A stretch of 54,154 nucleotides of DNA from Nitrososphaerota archaeon. GTDB taxonomy: Archaea; Thermoproteota; Nitrososphaeria; Nitrososphaerales; Nitrosopumilaceae. Where the stretch lies: assembly GCA_016871975.1 (NCBI GenBank), contig VHBM01000001.1, positions 1 through 54,154 of the forward strand. Reading direction: 5' to 3'. Position numbers and translations under genes: made by a program. Under the pieces are notes generated by a model. The model made no database searches, was not told where the DNA came from, and worked only from the letters and a program-made list of their open reading frames with translations. The first letter of the stretch is position 1. Every line of letters starts with the position of its first letter. Shown here one piece after another: positions 23,792 to 32,468 of this stretch.

Positions 23792-24208
23792 ATGAGCTAC
23801 AAGCTATTAGAACACGCAACAGATGCTGTCATTGAAATAACTGCGTCTAGTCTAAAAGAAGCATTTGTTGTTGCTGGTCAATCTGTTGTAGATATTACAT
23901 TAGATTCAGAAAAAGTGGAAGAAAGAGAACAAAGAATGCTTAAAGTTGCAGGAAAAGACCTGCAATATCTTTTGTTTAACTGGCTTGAAGAGGTAAATTA
24001 TCAGCTAATCACAGAAGGTTTTGCAATTCATAGATTTTCAGTTGATATTTCAAAAAATTCAGAATACAAACTAAATGCAACGGCATATGGCGAGCCACTC
24101 GATTTACAAAAACATCGCTTTAGAGTAGAGATAAAGGCACCAACGTTTCATGAAATGGAAATAAGCGAAGGCAAGGAAGTAGTAATGCGATTTCTTTTAG
24201 ATCTGTAA
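23792..24208 (+). CDS. Archease, activator of the RtcB RNA ligase
   Basis: 138 residues with the archease signature EHATDAVIEITASSLKEAF at the N-terminus and the conserved LLFNWLEEVNYQL and C-terminal ISEGKEVVMRFLLDL. Archease helps guanylylate RtcB, which joins tRNA exons after intron removal. The metal-binding acidic residues near D12 and the C-terminal region appear intact. It starts at ATG 23792, about 28 bp from TATA-like tattaatat at 23759-23767. rtcB is not in the window. Confidence 0.92.
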   Translation: MSYKLLEHATDAVIEITASSLKEAFVVAGQSVVDITLDSEKVEEREQRMLKVAGKDLQYLLFNWLEEVNYQLITEGFAIHRFSVDISKNSEYKLNATAYGEPLDLQKHRFRVEIKAPTFHEMEISEGKEVVMRFLLDL

Positions 24209-24243
24209 TGATTCATAAATAATCAAATCATATCTTTTGTATT

Positions 24244-24645
24244 ATGGAAGACCCAGAGCTTGAAAGAATCAAAGAAAAAAAGCTAGCTGAACTTCTAAAA
24301 AGGCAGACAGAGTTTAAGGCTCAACAAGAACTCGATGTAATTGATCTAAACGAATCAAACTTTGATCAAGTAATTGCAAGTGATACTCCGACGCTTGTTG
24401 ATTTTTGGGCAGAGTGGTGCGGTCCATGCAGAATGATGCATCCAGTTTTTACAAGGCTTGCAAAAAAATACCCAAAAGTACGCTTTGCCAGATTAAACGT
24501 TGATCATTCACAAAGCATTGCAATGAGGTTTGGAGTGCAGGCAATACCAACATTTATCATGTTCAAGTCGGGCGTGCCTGTAGATAGAATGATGGGTGCT
24601 GTTGGCGAGCCAGGAATGCATATGATCTGCCAAAAGTATTCATAA
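24244..24645 (+). CDS. Thioredoxin with N-terminal helical extension
   Basis: 133 residues. A charged, probably helical, 30-residue N-terminal extension precedes a normal thioredoxin fold with WAEWCGPC (C59 and C62) and the cis-proline segment AIPTFIMF. It reduces protein disulfides in the cytoplasm. TATA-like cataaata lies about 25 bp upstream of ATG 24244. A second thioredoxin, without the extension, is at 38653. Confidence 0.92.
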   Translation: MEDPELERIKEKKLAELLKRQTEFKAQQELDVIDLNESNFDQVIASDTPTLVDFWAEWCGPCRMMHPVFTRLAKKYPKVRFARLNVDHSQSIAMRFGVQAIPTFIMFKSGVPVDRMMGAVGEPGMHMICQKYS

Positions 24646-24693
24646 ATTGATGATTTAAAAAATTAATATCGTCACCGTTTTGTTGTAGAGCAG

Positions 24694-25863
24694 ATGTCGG
24701 ATACAGGATCTAGAGGAAATAATGAACAAGTTTCGATTATAGTTCCAACATATAATGAATCGCAAAACATACTTGCCATCTTAAAATCAATTGAGCAAAA
24801 TTTACCAAAAAATAAACCTGTTGAGACTATCGTAGTAGATGATAATTCGCCAGATGGGACTGGCAGTATTGTTGAAGAATACATTAACACTGTGAAAAAA
24901 GCCGCAGGATACACTATTGGAGTTATTCGCAGAAAAGCAAAGGAAGGACTTAGTTCTGCAATCCTGAAAGGAATTGAGAGTTCAAAAGGTCAAACAATTG
25001 TAGTTATGGATAGCGATCGTTCTCATCCACCAGACATTATTCCAAAAATGGTAGACACATTAGATAATTCCGAGTGCGATATTGTTGTAGCATCAAGATA
25101 TGTAAAAGGAGGCGCGGTTTCAGGATGGTCAGTAAAACGAAAACTAATCAGCAAAGTAGCAACAAAAATTGCACAACATGGTCTTGGGGTTGGACAAAAG
25201 GATCCCTTGTCTGGGTTTTTTGCATTCAAGCGAAACATACTTGATGGTTTAAAGCTTGACGCTATTGGATACAAAATGCTACTTGAGATTCTTGTAAAAA
25301 CAAAAGGGGTTCGCGTAAAGGAGATTCCATATACATTTACAAACAGAATGCAAGGTGAAAGCAAGCTTGGAACACCTGTAGTTTTTGATTACATCAGATC
25401 TGTTTGGAAATTATACAGATATGGTACATTGCAAAGGAGGCAAGAAAAACGTGCCTCAGTACGTTTCCTGTCAAAGGCTGCCAGATTTTATACTGTTGGC
25501 GCGTCTGGTTTAGTTGTAAACTATCTAATGTCGCTTTTGTTTGCAACTGAAATTGCAAGCCTTTGGTATCTTCATGCAAATGTAGTTGGGATCATGTCCT
25601 CTATGACTACAAATTTTGTACTCAACAAAATATGGACGTTTGAAGACAGAAATTTTGTGCCTAGAAGAACGCTGACACAATATGGAAAATTTGTTGGATT
25701 TAGTTCAATTGGGGCACTAATACAGTTAGGATTTGTCTTTTATCTTGTCGAAAATTATAGTTTAATGTATCCACAAGCACTGATATTAGCTGTACTTGTT
25801 GCAGCGTTTGGAAACTTTATTTTAAACAAGAAACTGACCTTCAAGGAAAATCTTTTGGATTAA
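24694..25863 (+). CDS. Polyprenyl-phosphate sugar synthase: GT2 domain fused to GtrA-like membrane domain
   Basis: 389 residues in two parts. Residues about 14-235 are a GT-A family 2 glycosyltransferase like dolichyl-phosphate mannose synthase: VPTYNE, VVDDNSPDGT, VMDSDRSHPP (metal-binding Asp) and DPLSGFFAFKR. Residues about 255-385 hold four membrane helices of the GtrA/DPMS_C type, including GASGLVVNYLMS and NFVLNKIWTFEDR. It should transfer mannose or glucose from a nucleotide sugar to dolichyl phosphate on the cytoplasmic face, feeding protein glycosylation. The donor sugar is unknown. Single gene with TATA-like aattaatatc about 26-29 bp upstream. Confidence 0.9.
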   Translation: MSDTGSRGNNEQVSIIVPTYNESQNILAILKSIEQNLPKNKPVETIVVDDNSPDGTGSIVEEYINTVKKAAGYTIGVIRRKAKEGLSSAILKGIESSKGQTIVVMDSDRSHPPDIIPKMVDTLDNSECDIVVASRYVKGGAVSGWSVKRKLISKVATKIAQHGLGVGQKDPLSGFFAFKRNILDGLKLDAIGYKMLLEILVKTKGVRVKEIPYTFTNRMQGESKLGTPVVFDYIRSVWKLYRYGTLQRRQEKRASVRFLSKAARFYTVGASGLVVNYLMSLLFATEIASLWYLHANVVGIMSSMTTNFVLNKIWTFEDRNFVPRRTLTQYGKFVGFSSIGALIQLGFVFYLVENYSLMYPQALILAVLVAAFGNFILNKKLTFKENLLD

Positions 25864-25930
25864 CCTACACATTATAGAACCTGACAAAACTATCTCAAAA
25901 CTTTAATTCCGATGAAACACGAATGTTGTA

Positions 25931-26407
25931 ATGGGCACAAAACCTATTCCAAAAGGATTTCACACACTCACAGCCAATCTTGTAGTAAAAAATGCCGCTG
26001 ATGCAATTGAGTTTTATAAAAAAGCGTTTGGCGCTCAAGAAATTTACAAAGATTATGCACCACATGGTAAAAACATAATGCATGCAGAGCTCAAAATTGG
26101 TGACTCGATCATAATGCTAAATGATGAATTTCCTTCTTGGAATGTACTTTCACCAAAATCAATAGGTGGTAGTGCAGTTACAATTCACATGTATGTGGGT
26201 GATGTAGACAAAATATTCAATCAGGCAGTAGCTGCAGGAGCTAAAGTAACAATGCCACTCATGGACACATTTTGGGGAGATAGATATGGACATCTAGAAG
26301 ACCCTTTTGGCCACAAGTGGTCCATTGCAACACATAAAAAAGATCTGTCTCGTGAAGAAATTCGCATGGCTGCAGAAGAATTCTTTGCAAATATGGTCAA
26401 ACAATAG
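25931..26407 (+). CDS. VOC-family (glyoxalase/PhnB-like) protein
   Basis: 158 residues with paired beta-alpha-beta-beta-beta modules: NLVVKNAADAIEFYKKAFGAQE and DTFWGDRYGHLEDPFGHKW, as in PhnB-type proteins. Candidate metal ligands are H51 or the adjacent ligands, and E110 near HLEDPFGH. The family covers isomerases, dioxygenases and antibiotic-binding proteins, so the role cannot be given. Predicted leaderless start ATG 25931, with TATA-like ctttaattcc about 26 bp upstream. Confidence 0.85.
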   Translation: MGTKPIPKGFHTLTANLVVKNAADAIEFYKKAFGAQEIYKDYAPHGKNIMHAELKIGDSIIMLNDEFPSWNVLSPKSIGGSAVTIHMYVGDVDKIFNQAVAAGAKVTMPLMDTFWGDRYGHLEDPFGHKWSIATHKKDLSREEIRMAAEEFFANMVKQ

Positions 26408-26417
26408 GATTTGTAGT

Positions 26418-26591
26418 TTAAGAAGAGAATAATTTTGTAAAATAGATTTTCTTTAAACAGTTTTGACACATGCAGTCTTTTAGTTCATCGATTTTATCTC
26501 TGCTTAATTTTGGATACGAACTGCACCAGCATGTGTCTTTATCCTCATCACATTCAAATGAATTTCCACATTTTGAGCAAATTTTTTCCAA
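26418..26591 (-). CDS. Cysteine-rich CWC-family mini-protein
   Basis: A 57-residue gene on the minus strand. From TTG 26591 it reads MEKICSKCGNSFEC, then CWCSSYPKL and DCMCQNCLKK, and stops at 26418. The eight cysteines in C-x2-C, C, C-W-C, C-x-C-x2-C order match the Cys_rich_CWC family, small probable zinc proteins of unknown function. It begins 35 bp after the infB stop, so it may be the tail of the ribosomal/infB operon. An overlapping 109-residue plus-strand frame is an antisense shadow. Confidence 0.75.
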   Translation of the reverse strand: MEKICSKCGNSFECDEDKDTCWCSSYPKLSRDKIDELKDCMCQNCLKKIYFTKLFSS

Positions 26592-26626
26592 TAGGACATA
26601 TAAGAAAATGAGTGTCTTTTATGATT

Positions 26627-28408
26627 TTAGTATGCGTATGCAGGATCTATCTTGCGTTGAATTGCCACTATGTTGTTTAGTACAGCAATCTCTTCAGAAG
26701 AAAGTTTGTGCGCAAATTTCTTTAGTAGTTGTTTTGTCTCATGTGACGGGGGAAGAGTATAAAAAATGTCTTCTTCGTGTATTTGTCTTCCAATTGTAAT
26801 GCCTTGTACTGAACATGCAACTTCTGTGCCAGCCTTTACAGAATCTACGGTTTTTTTATCCTCTTGAAGCTGGTGTATAACTCCAATTCTTTTTCCATTT
26901 TTGTTCATAAAAGGTATTTTTTGTCGTAATGTTCCAACATCTACTTTAATTCCAAATACTGCAGGATCGTTGTTGTGAAAAACATATCCTTTTAGAAATG
27001 TGAACTTGGCAACTGGTGTAAGCTCAGAAAATATTGCATCTTCCTCATGTAGTTTGTCTTCATCAACCCATGCAGTATAGTTGTCAATCAGACTGTAGAT
27101 TACTTTATCAGTGAATATTTTGATGTGGTGATCATCGGCTTCCTGTTGTGCCTCTTGCATTACTTTAACATTAAACGCCAAAATAATGCCCAAATGTCTG
27201 TCGTTTTCTTTTATTGCCTTTGCCTCTATAACATCGCGCCGGTTTACAGGTCCAATGTCACCTTTTGCTATTGGCACCTGTACACGTTTTAGCATCTCAG
27301 TTACTGCTTCAAGTGAACCAATTGTATCGCATTTTAAGATGACACCGTTTGATTGTGTGTCGATAAAAACTGATTTCATCTCAGCCTCAATTAGTTTTTT
27401 AAATTCTGATGCTTCGTCTTCTGATTTTGCAACATAAACCGTACTGCCAGGCAGTACACCTTCTAGTTCAGGTGACGCAATTTTGATTCCAGCAGCTGCT
27501 TGCACCTCATTGACTGGTTTGAATTTGTCTCGCGGATCACGCATCTCGTCAAGTGGTTTTGGGAGAAGTATGGCCTTTGGTTTTGTTGTTATGACAGAGT
27601 CTCTTTTTGCAACTACAACAAGATTCTCTTTTGTCATATAACCATCGATTAGTATCATGTTTGCAGTTGCGCCAAGACCCACATCGTCATTTACTTCAAG
27701 AATTATTCCACGACTAGTTTTTTCTTCCTGCTCTAGTTTTTTCTTTAGATATTGTTGCGTCAGGCCAACTAAAACTGCTAAGAGTTCTGGAATTCCAACG
27801 CCAGTTCTTGCACTGACTGGGACAATTGCTACTTCTTGTTTAAAGTCTTTAACACGATAAAATGCCTCAGATTGATATCCTAAAACTGAAAGTGTTCCAA
27901 CTACGTTATAGAGCTGTTCATCAAGCATTGTTTGGATGGATGGACTTTGTTCCTTGATTGCTTGTGATATGAACTGAGTGTTAGTTTTTTTCCATCCAGA
28001 AAGCATGTCGGTTTTATTTAGTGCTATAACAAATGGAACTTTTCTGCTCTCTAGAATCTTTAGGCTTTCGTTTGTTTGTGGCTGGAATCCACGGTTAATG
28101 TCTACAACAAGGATTGCAATGTCTGCTGCAGAGCCACCTCTAACACGTAGGTTTGTAAATACCTCATGTCCAGGTGTATCAATTACCAAGATTCCAGGAA
28201 TTTTTGTTTCTACTTTACTCATCTTTTCGTAAAGCGGACCACAGATTTTCTTTATGGTCTCATCTGGAAGAAAGCTTGCACCAATGTGCTGTGTAATGCC
28301 ACCTGCTTCTCTTTCCTGAACTCCAGTACCTCTGATTTTATCAAGTAAGGACGTCTTACCAGAGTCTACATGGCCTAATACGGCCACTATTGGCTGTCGT
28401 ACTCGCAA
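26627..28408 (-). CDS. infB: Translation initiation factor aIF5B (IF-2 homolog)
   Basis: GTPase that joins the ribosomal subunits and positions initiator tRNA. At 593 residues it has archaeal length, without the long N-terminal extension of eukaryotes. Seen: G1 GHVDSGKT (8-15), G2 region GGITQHIGA, G3 DTPGHE, G4 NKTD, plus domains II-IV. It starts at TTG 28408 and follows ndk by six bases in the operon rpl7ae-rps28e-rpl24e-ndk-infB, a classic archaeal arrangement. Confidence 0.96.
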   Translation of the reverse strand: MRVRQPIVAVLGHVDSGKTSLLDKIRGTGVQEREAGGITQHIGASFLPDETIKKICGPLYEKMSKVETKIPGILVIDTPGHEVFTNLRVRGGSAADIAILVVDINRGFQPQTNESLKILESRKVPFVIALNKTDMLSGWKKTNTQFISQAIKEQSPSIQTMLDEQLYNVVGTLSVLGYQSEAFYRVKDFKQEVAIVPVSARTGVGIPELLAVLVGLTQQYLKKKLEQEEKTSRGIILEVNDDVGLGATANMILIDGYMTKENLVVVAKRDSVITTKPKAILLPKPLDEMRDPRDKFKPVNEVQAAAGIKIASPELEGVLPGSTVYVAKSEDEASEFKKLIEAEMKSVFIDTQSNGVILKCDTIGSLEAVTEMLKRVQVPIAKGDIGPVNRRDVIEAKAIKENDRHLGIILAFNVKVMQEAQQEADDHHIKIFTDKVIYSLIDNYTAWVDEDKLHEEDAIFSELTPVAKFTFLKGYVFHNNDPAVFGIKVDVGTLRQKIPFMNKNGKRIGVIHQLQEDKKTVDSVKAGTEVACSVQGITIGRQIHEEDIFYTLPPSHETKQLLKKFAHKLSSEEIAVLNNIVAIQRKIDPAYAY

Positions 28409-28414
28409 TTCTAA

Positions 28415-28816
28415 TCACTCGAATACTACCTTCACTTCCTTTTCAAAACTTTGCTTAGAGTCCGAAGCATGAATTATGTTATCTGTGAATCCTAGCCCAA
28501 AGTCACCACGAATTGATCCTGGTGCAGCTTCAAAAGATTTTGTTGATCCAATCATTAGTCTTGTTGTCTCAATTGCATTATTTCCCTCAATTACGGCTGC
28601 AACTATCCTACCTGATATGATAAATGAAACAAGTTCATTAAAAAATGGTTTTGATTTGTGAACAGAGTAAAACTCTTCTGCTTGTTTTTTTGTAAAATTG
28701 AACATTTTTAATTTCATAACTTTAAATCCTTTTTTTTCAAAACGAGAGATTATTTCGCCAATCAGATTACGCTGTACAGCATCAGGCTTTACAATAAAGA
28801 GGGTTTGTTCTGCCAA
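28415..28816 (-). CDS. ndk: Nucleoside diphosphate kinase
   Basis: Transfers the gamma phosphate between nucleoside triphosphates and diphosphates through phosphohistidine H116 in NIIHASDS. At 133 residues it starts AEQTLFIVKPDAVQRNLIGE, the family start, and ends with the usual FxxE-type tail. TTG start at 28816, one base after the L24e stop, so translation is coupled. It is part of the L7Ae-S28e-L24e-Ndk-aIF5B operon. Confidence 0.97.
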   Translation of the reverse strand: MAEQTLFIVKPDAVQRNLIGEIISRFEKKGFKVMKLKMFNFTKKQAEEFYSVHKSKPFFNELVSFIISGRIVAAVIEGNNAIETTRLMIGSTKSFEAAPGSIRGDFGLGFTDNIIHASDSKQSFEKEVKVVFE

Positions 28817-28817
28817 C

Positions 28818-29021
28818 TTACTTCTTTACTTTGATTCCGCCCTTGACATATTTTTTAGTCCACTTTAGTTTTCGCGGATCGCGTTTCAAAACAAGCATGT
28901 TTTTTTTGCATTTTGATGAACAGGACCAAAGGACGGTTCCATCGTTTTTGACAAGCATGGTGCCAGATCCCTTTGCCACTGGTCTGTCACAAAAGCTGCA
29001 TGGTTTTATTAAAAGGCTCAA
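28818..29021 (-). CDS. rpl24e: Ribosomal protein L24e
   Basis: 67-residue zinc-ribbon protein of the 50S subunit with C8-x2-C11 and C34-x3-C38 as zinc ligands, and the basic tail RDPRKLKWTKKYVKGG. Start TTG 29021, ten bases after the S28e stop. It is a standard component of this archaeal translation operon. Confidence 0.95.
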   Translation of the reverse strand: MSLLIKPCSFCDRPVAKGSGTMLVKNDGTVLWSCSSKCKKNMLVLKRDPRKLKWTKKYVKGGIKVKK

Positions 29022-29031
29022 AATTAATCAC

Positions 29032-29244
29032 CTATCTGATCTTCTTTGCTTCTCGCTCAGTTTCTCTTAGCATCAAAACGTCAGACATTCTTACTGAACC
29101 TTTTACGTTTCTTGTAAGAATTCTTCCTTTATCTCTTCCTTCCAAAACTTTCACTCTAACTTGAATTACTTCACCAGCAATTCCTGTTCTTCCTACAATT
29201 TGGATTATTTCTGCAGGGGTGACTTCAGTTTCTGTAGTACTCAT
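29032..29244 (-). CDS. rps28e: Ribosomal protein S28e
   Basis: 70 residues of the 30S subunit OB-fold protein S28e. VGRTGIAGEVIQVRVKVLEG and the conserved C-terminal LMLRETEREAKKIR are clear. Its ATG overlaps the L7Ae stop by four bases, which implies coupled translation. Confidence 0.96.
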   Translation of the reverse strand: MSTTETEVTPAEIIQIVGRTGIAGEVIQVRVKVLEGRDKGRILTRNVKGSVRMSDVLMLRETEREAKKIR

Positions 29245-29627
29245 TTGGCTGACTTGCCACCTTTAATTTTTTTAATTGACTCAATTACTTGGTCAACTAT
29301 ATGTTGTGCATCTCCTGCATCCAATATTGCAGCTGCTGCTGATGTTACATCAATGCCAAGTGCCTTTCCAAGATCCTGTTTGCTTGGAACAAAAGCATAC
29401 TGAGCACCTTGCTCATCACAGATGATTGGGAGGTGTGCAACAACCTCTGGTGGTTCTACGTCTTCAGCTATTACAATTAATTTGCTTAGCCCACGTTCCA
29501 CTGCCTTTGTTGCTTCGTTTGTGCCTTTTCTTACCTTGCCACTTTGAGCTGCAACTCTCACTGCCTCATAAATTGGATTTACAAGGTCTTGTGGAGTTTC
29601 AAATTTTACATAATATGCTTTAGCCAT
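29241..29627 (-). CDS. rpl7ae: Ribosomal protein L7Ae
   Basis: 128-residue kink-turn-binding protein of the 50S subunit; in archaea it is also the core of box C/D and H/ACA guide RNPs and of RNase P. Seen: RKGTNEATKAVERG (the RNA-contact loop), LIVIAEDVEPPEVVAHLP and SAAAAILDAGDAQ. First gene of the translation operon; start ATG 29627. Confidence 0.97.
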   Translation of the reverse strand: MAKAYYVKFETPQDLVNPIYEAVRVAAQSGKVRKGTNEATKAVERGLSKLIVIAEDVEPPEVVAHLPIICDEQGAQYAFVPSKQDLGKALGIDVTSAAAAILDAGDAQHIVDQVIESIKKIKGGKSAK

Positions 29628-29688
29628 ACATGTTCACCCATAGGGATCATTTCCATCCCAACATTGCTTACGATTGGTTTTAAAAGTG

Positions 29689-31038
29689 TTATCGGAAAAG
29701 AATCGAGTTTATCTTCGCTAAATACTCAGACATTAGTATCTTGAGTTTTTCCTGAGAGTCAGCCTCAGCATATATTCTGATTATAGGTTCTGTGCCACTT
29801 GGTCTTACCATTACCCAGTTAGTTTTATCAAAGGCGATTTTGATACCATCGGTTGTATTAGAATGTGGGTTTTGGTCAGCTAGTGTCTTGATTAGTTTAC
29901 TTGCATCCTCTTTTGAGCATGCTACCTTATCTTTTGTTGTAAATGATTGAGGCAATAGTTTTGTCTCTTCTGACATTGTTTTTCCTGAAAAAGAAAGTAA
30001 ATCTAGTACCAAAGCCAAAGTCATTGCTCCATCTCTTACCTGATTGTGTTTTCCATACATGAATCCCCCATTTTCTTCAAATCCGATCAAAGCACCAGTT
30101 TGGACCATCTTTCTTGATACCTCAACGCTACCCACTTTGGTGCGAATAACATTAGACTTTGCTTTTTGTGCCAATGTCTCAATACCTGAGCCAGAATTAA
30201 GACATGTCACAATTGTAGAGTTTGGATTTTTTGATAAAATGAAATTTGAAAGTAAAAGTGCAGATTTGTCACCAGTCAAGATTTCTCCTTTTTCATCACA
30301 AAAAATGCTTCTATCACCATCGCCATCAAAGGCCACTCCTAAATCTGATCCTGTTTTGACTACAGTGTCTGAAAGTTTTTTGAGATTACTTGGTGTTGGT
30401 TCTGATCCACGACCCGAAAATGTACCATCTATATTTTCATTAATAGTAATTACTTTACAACCTAATTCATTACACAGTAGTGGAGCAGTTACAGCTTGAG
30501 CTCCATTCCCAAGATCAAGCACTACCTTGAATTTTCTGGACATAATTTTGTTGCTGTTTACATGTGAGGTTACTGCATCAAGGTATGTCTTAATTGTGTT
30601 TTTTTCTGGTTCTGTTTTTCCTAATTTTGTATAGTCTTTTTTCCATTTTTTATTAAAGTAAATATCTTCAATTATCAATTCATCTTCTCTTGAAATTTCT
30701 ACACCGTCAGATGCAACAGGTTTGATCCCGTTGTATTGCGGAGGATTGTGTGATGCTGTGATCATAATACCTCCTGAATATCCAAGATTTTTAGTTGCAA
30801 TCTCAAGACACGGTGTTGGTATCAATCCAGCGTTTTTACAATCAAAGCCAACAGAGTTTAGCGTGGAACAAACAATTTTTGTTATTGTAGGGCTTGATGT
30901 TCTTCCATCGTATCCAACAAGTATTGATCCTTTCTTAAAATATGTTGCAATTGCAAGTGTTATGTCATGGATAAATTCCAGAGATAGATCTTCTGCGAAA
31001 ACTCCTCTGATTCCATTTGTTCCAAATAATTTTGCCAT
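29689..31038 (-). CDS. glmM: Phosphohexomutase (phosphoglucosamine mutase/phosphomannomutase family)
   Basis: 449 residues in four alpha/beta domains. Seen: N-terminal FGTNGIRGVF, catalytic phosphoserine loop TASHNPP (S96), Mg2+-binding DGDGDRS (about residue 240), sugar-binding GFEENGGFM and C-terminal phosphate loop RPSGTEPIIRIYAE. The GTNGIRG start and length favour archaeal phosphoglucosamine mutase, making glucosamine-1-phosphate for UDP-GlcNAc; a phosphomannomutase or dual enzyme cannot be excluded. It would feed the GlcNAc-1-P transferase at 14086. Single gene on the minus strand. Confidence 0.88.
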   Translation of the reverse strand: MAKLFGTNGIRGVFAEDLSLEFIHDITLAIATYFKKGSILVGYDGRTSSPTITKIVCSTLNSVGFDCKNAGLIPTPCLEIATKNLGYSGGIMITASHNPPQYNGIKPVASDGVEISREDELIIEDIYFNKKWKKDYTKLGKTEPEKNTIKTYLDAVTSHVNSNKIMSRKFKVVLDLGNGAQAVTAPLLCNELGCKVITINENIDGTFSGRGSEPTPSNLKKLSDTVVKTGSDLGVAFDGDGDRSIFCDEKGEILTGDKSALLLSNFILSKNPNSTIVTCLNSGSGIETLAQKAKSNVIRTKVGSVEVSRKMVQTGALIGFEENGGFMYGKHNQVRDGAMTLALVLDLLSFSGKTMSEETKLLPQSFTTKDKVACSKEDASKLIKTLADQNPHSNTTDGIKIAFDKTNWVMVRPSGTEPIIRIYAEADSQEKLKILMSEYLAKINSILFR

Positions 31039-31078
31039 TTTATTTCTATCAACAATGGATAGATTTGTGCTTTAGGAT

Positions 31079-32206
31079 CTAGTAATTTTTGATGAATTTG
31101 AGTAGTTTTTCATCTATTGGAATTATGTTTTCTGGATAGCAATTTAGCATTACACCATTTTCTATTTCATGAAATTCCCAATTTTCACAGTTGGTGTTGT
31201 ATTCAAAATTAGAATTATCATATTTCCAATCAAAACCGTTTCTTATTTCTGCTGTTGGATAGTTATGTCCTCTGATAAGTGTGATTATATCATTTTTATA
31301 ATCTGTCTGGATTTCAGCATAGAGAGAGTTAGGATAAAGGTAGATCACTTTTGGGTGTTTTGTAATTGCATCAAATTCAGTTTTTGTTACATATTCATTG
31401 TGTAATACAATGATTTTATCATAGTTTTGTAATATTGAAGGATTTCTATCAACATCAATATCTGTTAGAGTTTGATAGCCAAGAAGATCAAGGATTTTTA
31501 CAGTATTAGTGTTTGCTTGAAACTTTAATGGTTTATCAAATTGAATTTTTATTGTAAGGCAAGATGTGTCACATTCTTCTCTGTAGTAGGTGTAGAATCC
31601 AGGTTCAAAGTATGCGCTTGCAGTAAAAATTGGAATAATAAAAGCTGCGTTTTGTTCTTGATTCAAAAGCCCAATTTCTTTGTAAGTTTCAGTTAACTCA
31701 TGTTTCAGTTCGAACTGTATATCTATTGGATTTCGTTCGCCGTTAACAATTATGAAATCTTTTTTGTAAGCAAAGGCTCTAAACAGTGATGATTCTCCAG
31801 CATATTCCATTTCCTTAAAAGAATCCTGTACAGTTAATGCTGTTTCTAGACTAATTTGCACAACTTTGGATTTAAGAAGAAAACTTATTGCATTAAAAAA
31901 TTCTGTGTCAGATATTTCTTTGTTTATCCAAAAACTTGCTATTTTTTTGATCCAATTTGGAACTTTTTCTTGGTTTGCTTCATAATCAATATCTAAAGAC
32001 GTGGACAGTATTTTATTCACGGCTAGCCATTGAACAGCTTGTGTGAAAAAGGAATTTGATATTTTCCCTTCAGACCACCATTTTGTATTTTGTTTAATCC
32101 ACAGGGGAATATTTTTTTCATTTTCACCATAAGCTGTTGAAAGATTAGTTATAATTAAGGAAATGAAAAAGATTGATGTTGCGAGTTTTATCACAGTAGA
32201 GAACAA
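31079..32206 (-). CDS. Secreted protein with two WI-K-WW repeats and the same C-terminal domain as 6643-7503
   Basis: 375 residues from TTG 32206 with a signal peptide (about residues 1-27, ending near STAYG). Next come two copies of a 35-residue module, IPLWIKQNTKWWSEGKIS and VPNWIKKIASFWINKEIS, a repeat I know from many thaumarchaeal surface proteins. From about residue 130 it is paralogous to the 286-residue protein at 6643-7503, with identical PGFYTYYR and EFDAITKHPKVIYLYPN blocks. It probably acts at the cell surface. The C-terminal domain may be a dimethylformamidase-like fold (inference). A GTG at 32194 is an alternative start. Confidence 0.7.
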   Translation of the reverse strand: MFSTVIKLATSIFFISLIITNLSTAYGENEKNIPLWIKQNTKWWSEGKISNSFFTQAVQWLAVNKILSTSLDIDYEANQEKVPNWIKKIASFWINKEISDTEFFNAISFLLKSKVVQISLETALTVQDSFKEMEYAGESSLFRAFAYKKDFIIVNGERNPIDIQFELKHELTETYKEIGLLNQEQNAAFIIPIFTASAYFEPGFYTYYREECDTSCLTIKIQFDKPLKFQANTNTVKILDLLGYQTLTDIDVDRNPSILQNYDKIIVLHNEYVTKTEFDAITKHPKVIYLYPNSLYAEIQTDYKNDIITLIRGHNYPTAEIRNGFDWKYDNSNFEYNTNCENWEFHEIENGVMLNCYPENIIPIDEKLLKFIKNY

Positions 32207-32309
32207 TTTTGCTTCTTATTTTTTGTATCTGTAATTTAATGTGTTTAGCTTTGATTCATTTCATGTATAACACGTAACCGTTAAGTTTGTGTTTAAATGG
32301 ATTTGGAGT

Positions 32310-32394
32310 GCGGGAGTTGCCAAGCCTGGCCAAAGGCGCAGGGCTTAGGACCCTGTCTCTTAGGGGTTCGTGGGTTCAAATCCCACCTCCCGCA
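32310..32394 (+). tRNA. tRNA-Leu (anticodon TAG)
   Basis: Class II tRNA. Acceptor GCGGGAG/CTCCCGC with A73; anticodon stem CAGGG/CCCTG with loop CTTAGGA gives anticodon TAG; variable arm about 13 bases; T-arm GTGGG-TTCAAAT-CCCAC. No intron is visible. Confidence 0.95.
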
Positions 32395-32426
32395 TCAAAA
32401 TTTTATTAAAAATAATGTTAGTGTTG

Positions 32427-32447
32427 ATGCTTTAAGCATTAATAAGG
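32427..32447 (+). promoter_or_regulatory. Palindrome plus TATA box upstream of the PurU-like gene
   Basis: ATGCTT-T-AAGCAT (32427-32439) adjoins and overlaps the TATA-like cattaataagg (32437-32447). The TATA centre is 27 bp from the TTG at 32469, which supports that start. A regulator binding the palindrome would compete with TFB/TBP. Confidence 0.4.
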
Positions 32448-32468
32448 TATGATCTACTTTACGGTCTG

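Noticed and set aside
24672..24914. 80-residue minus-strand frame in the GT2-GtrA gene
   Set aside because: Antisense shadow of the GT2 start with no family pattern; similar shadows throughout were left out.
26470..26799. 109-residue plus-strand frame
   Set aside because: Antisense to the CWC gene and the end of infB; Ser/Leu-rich with no homology pattern.
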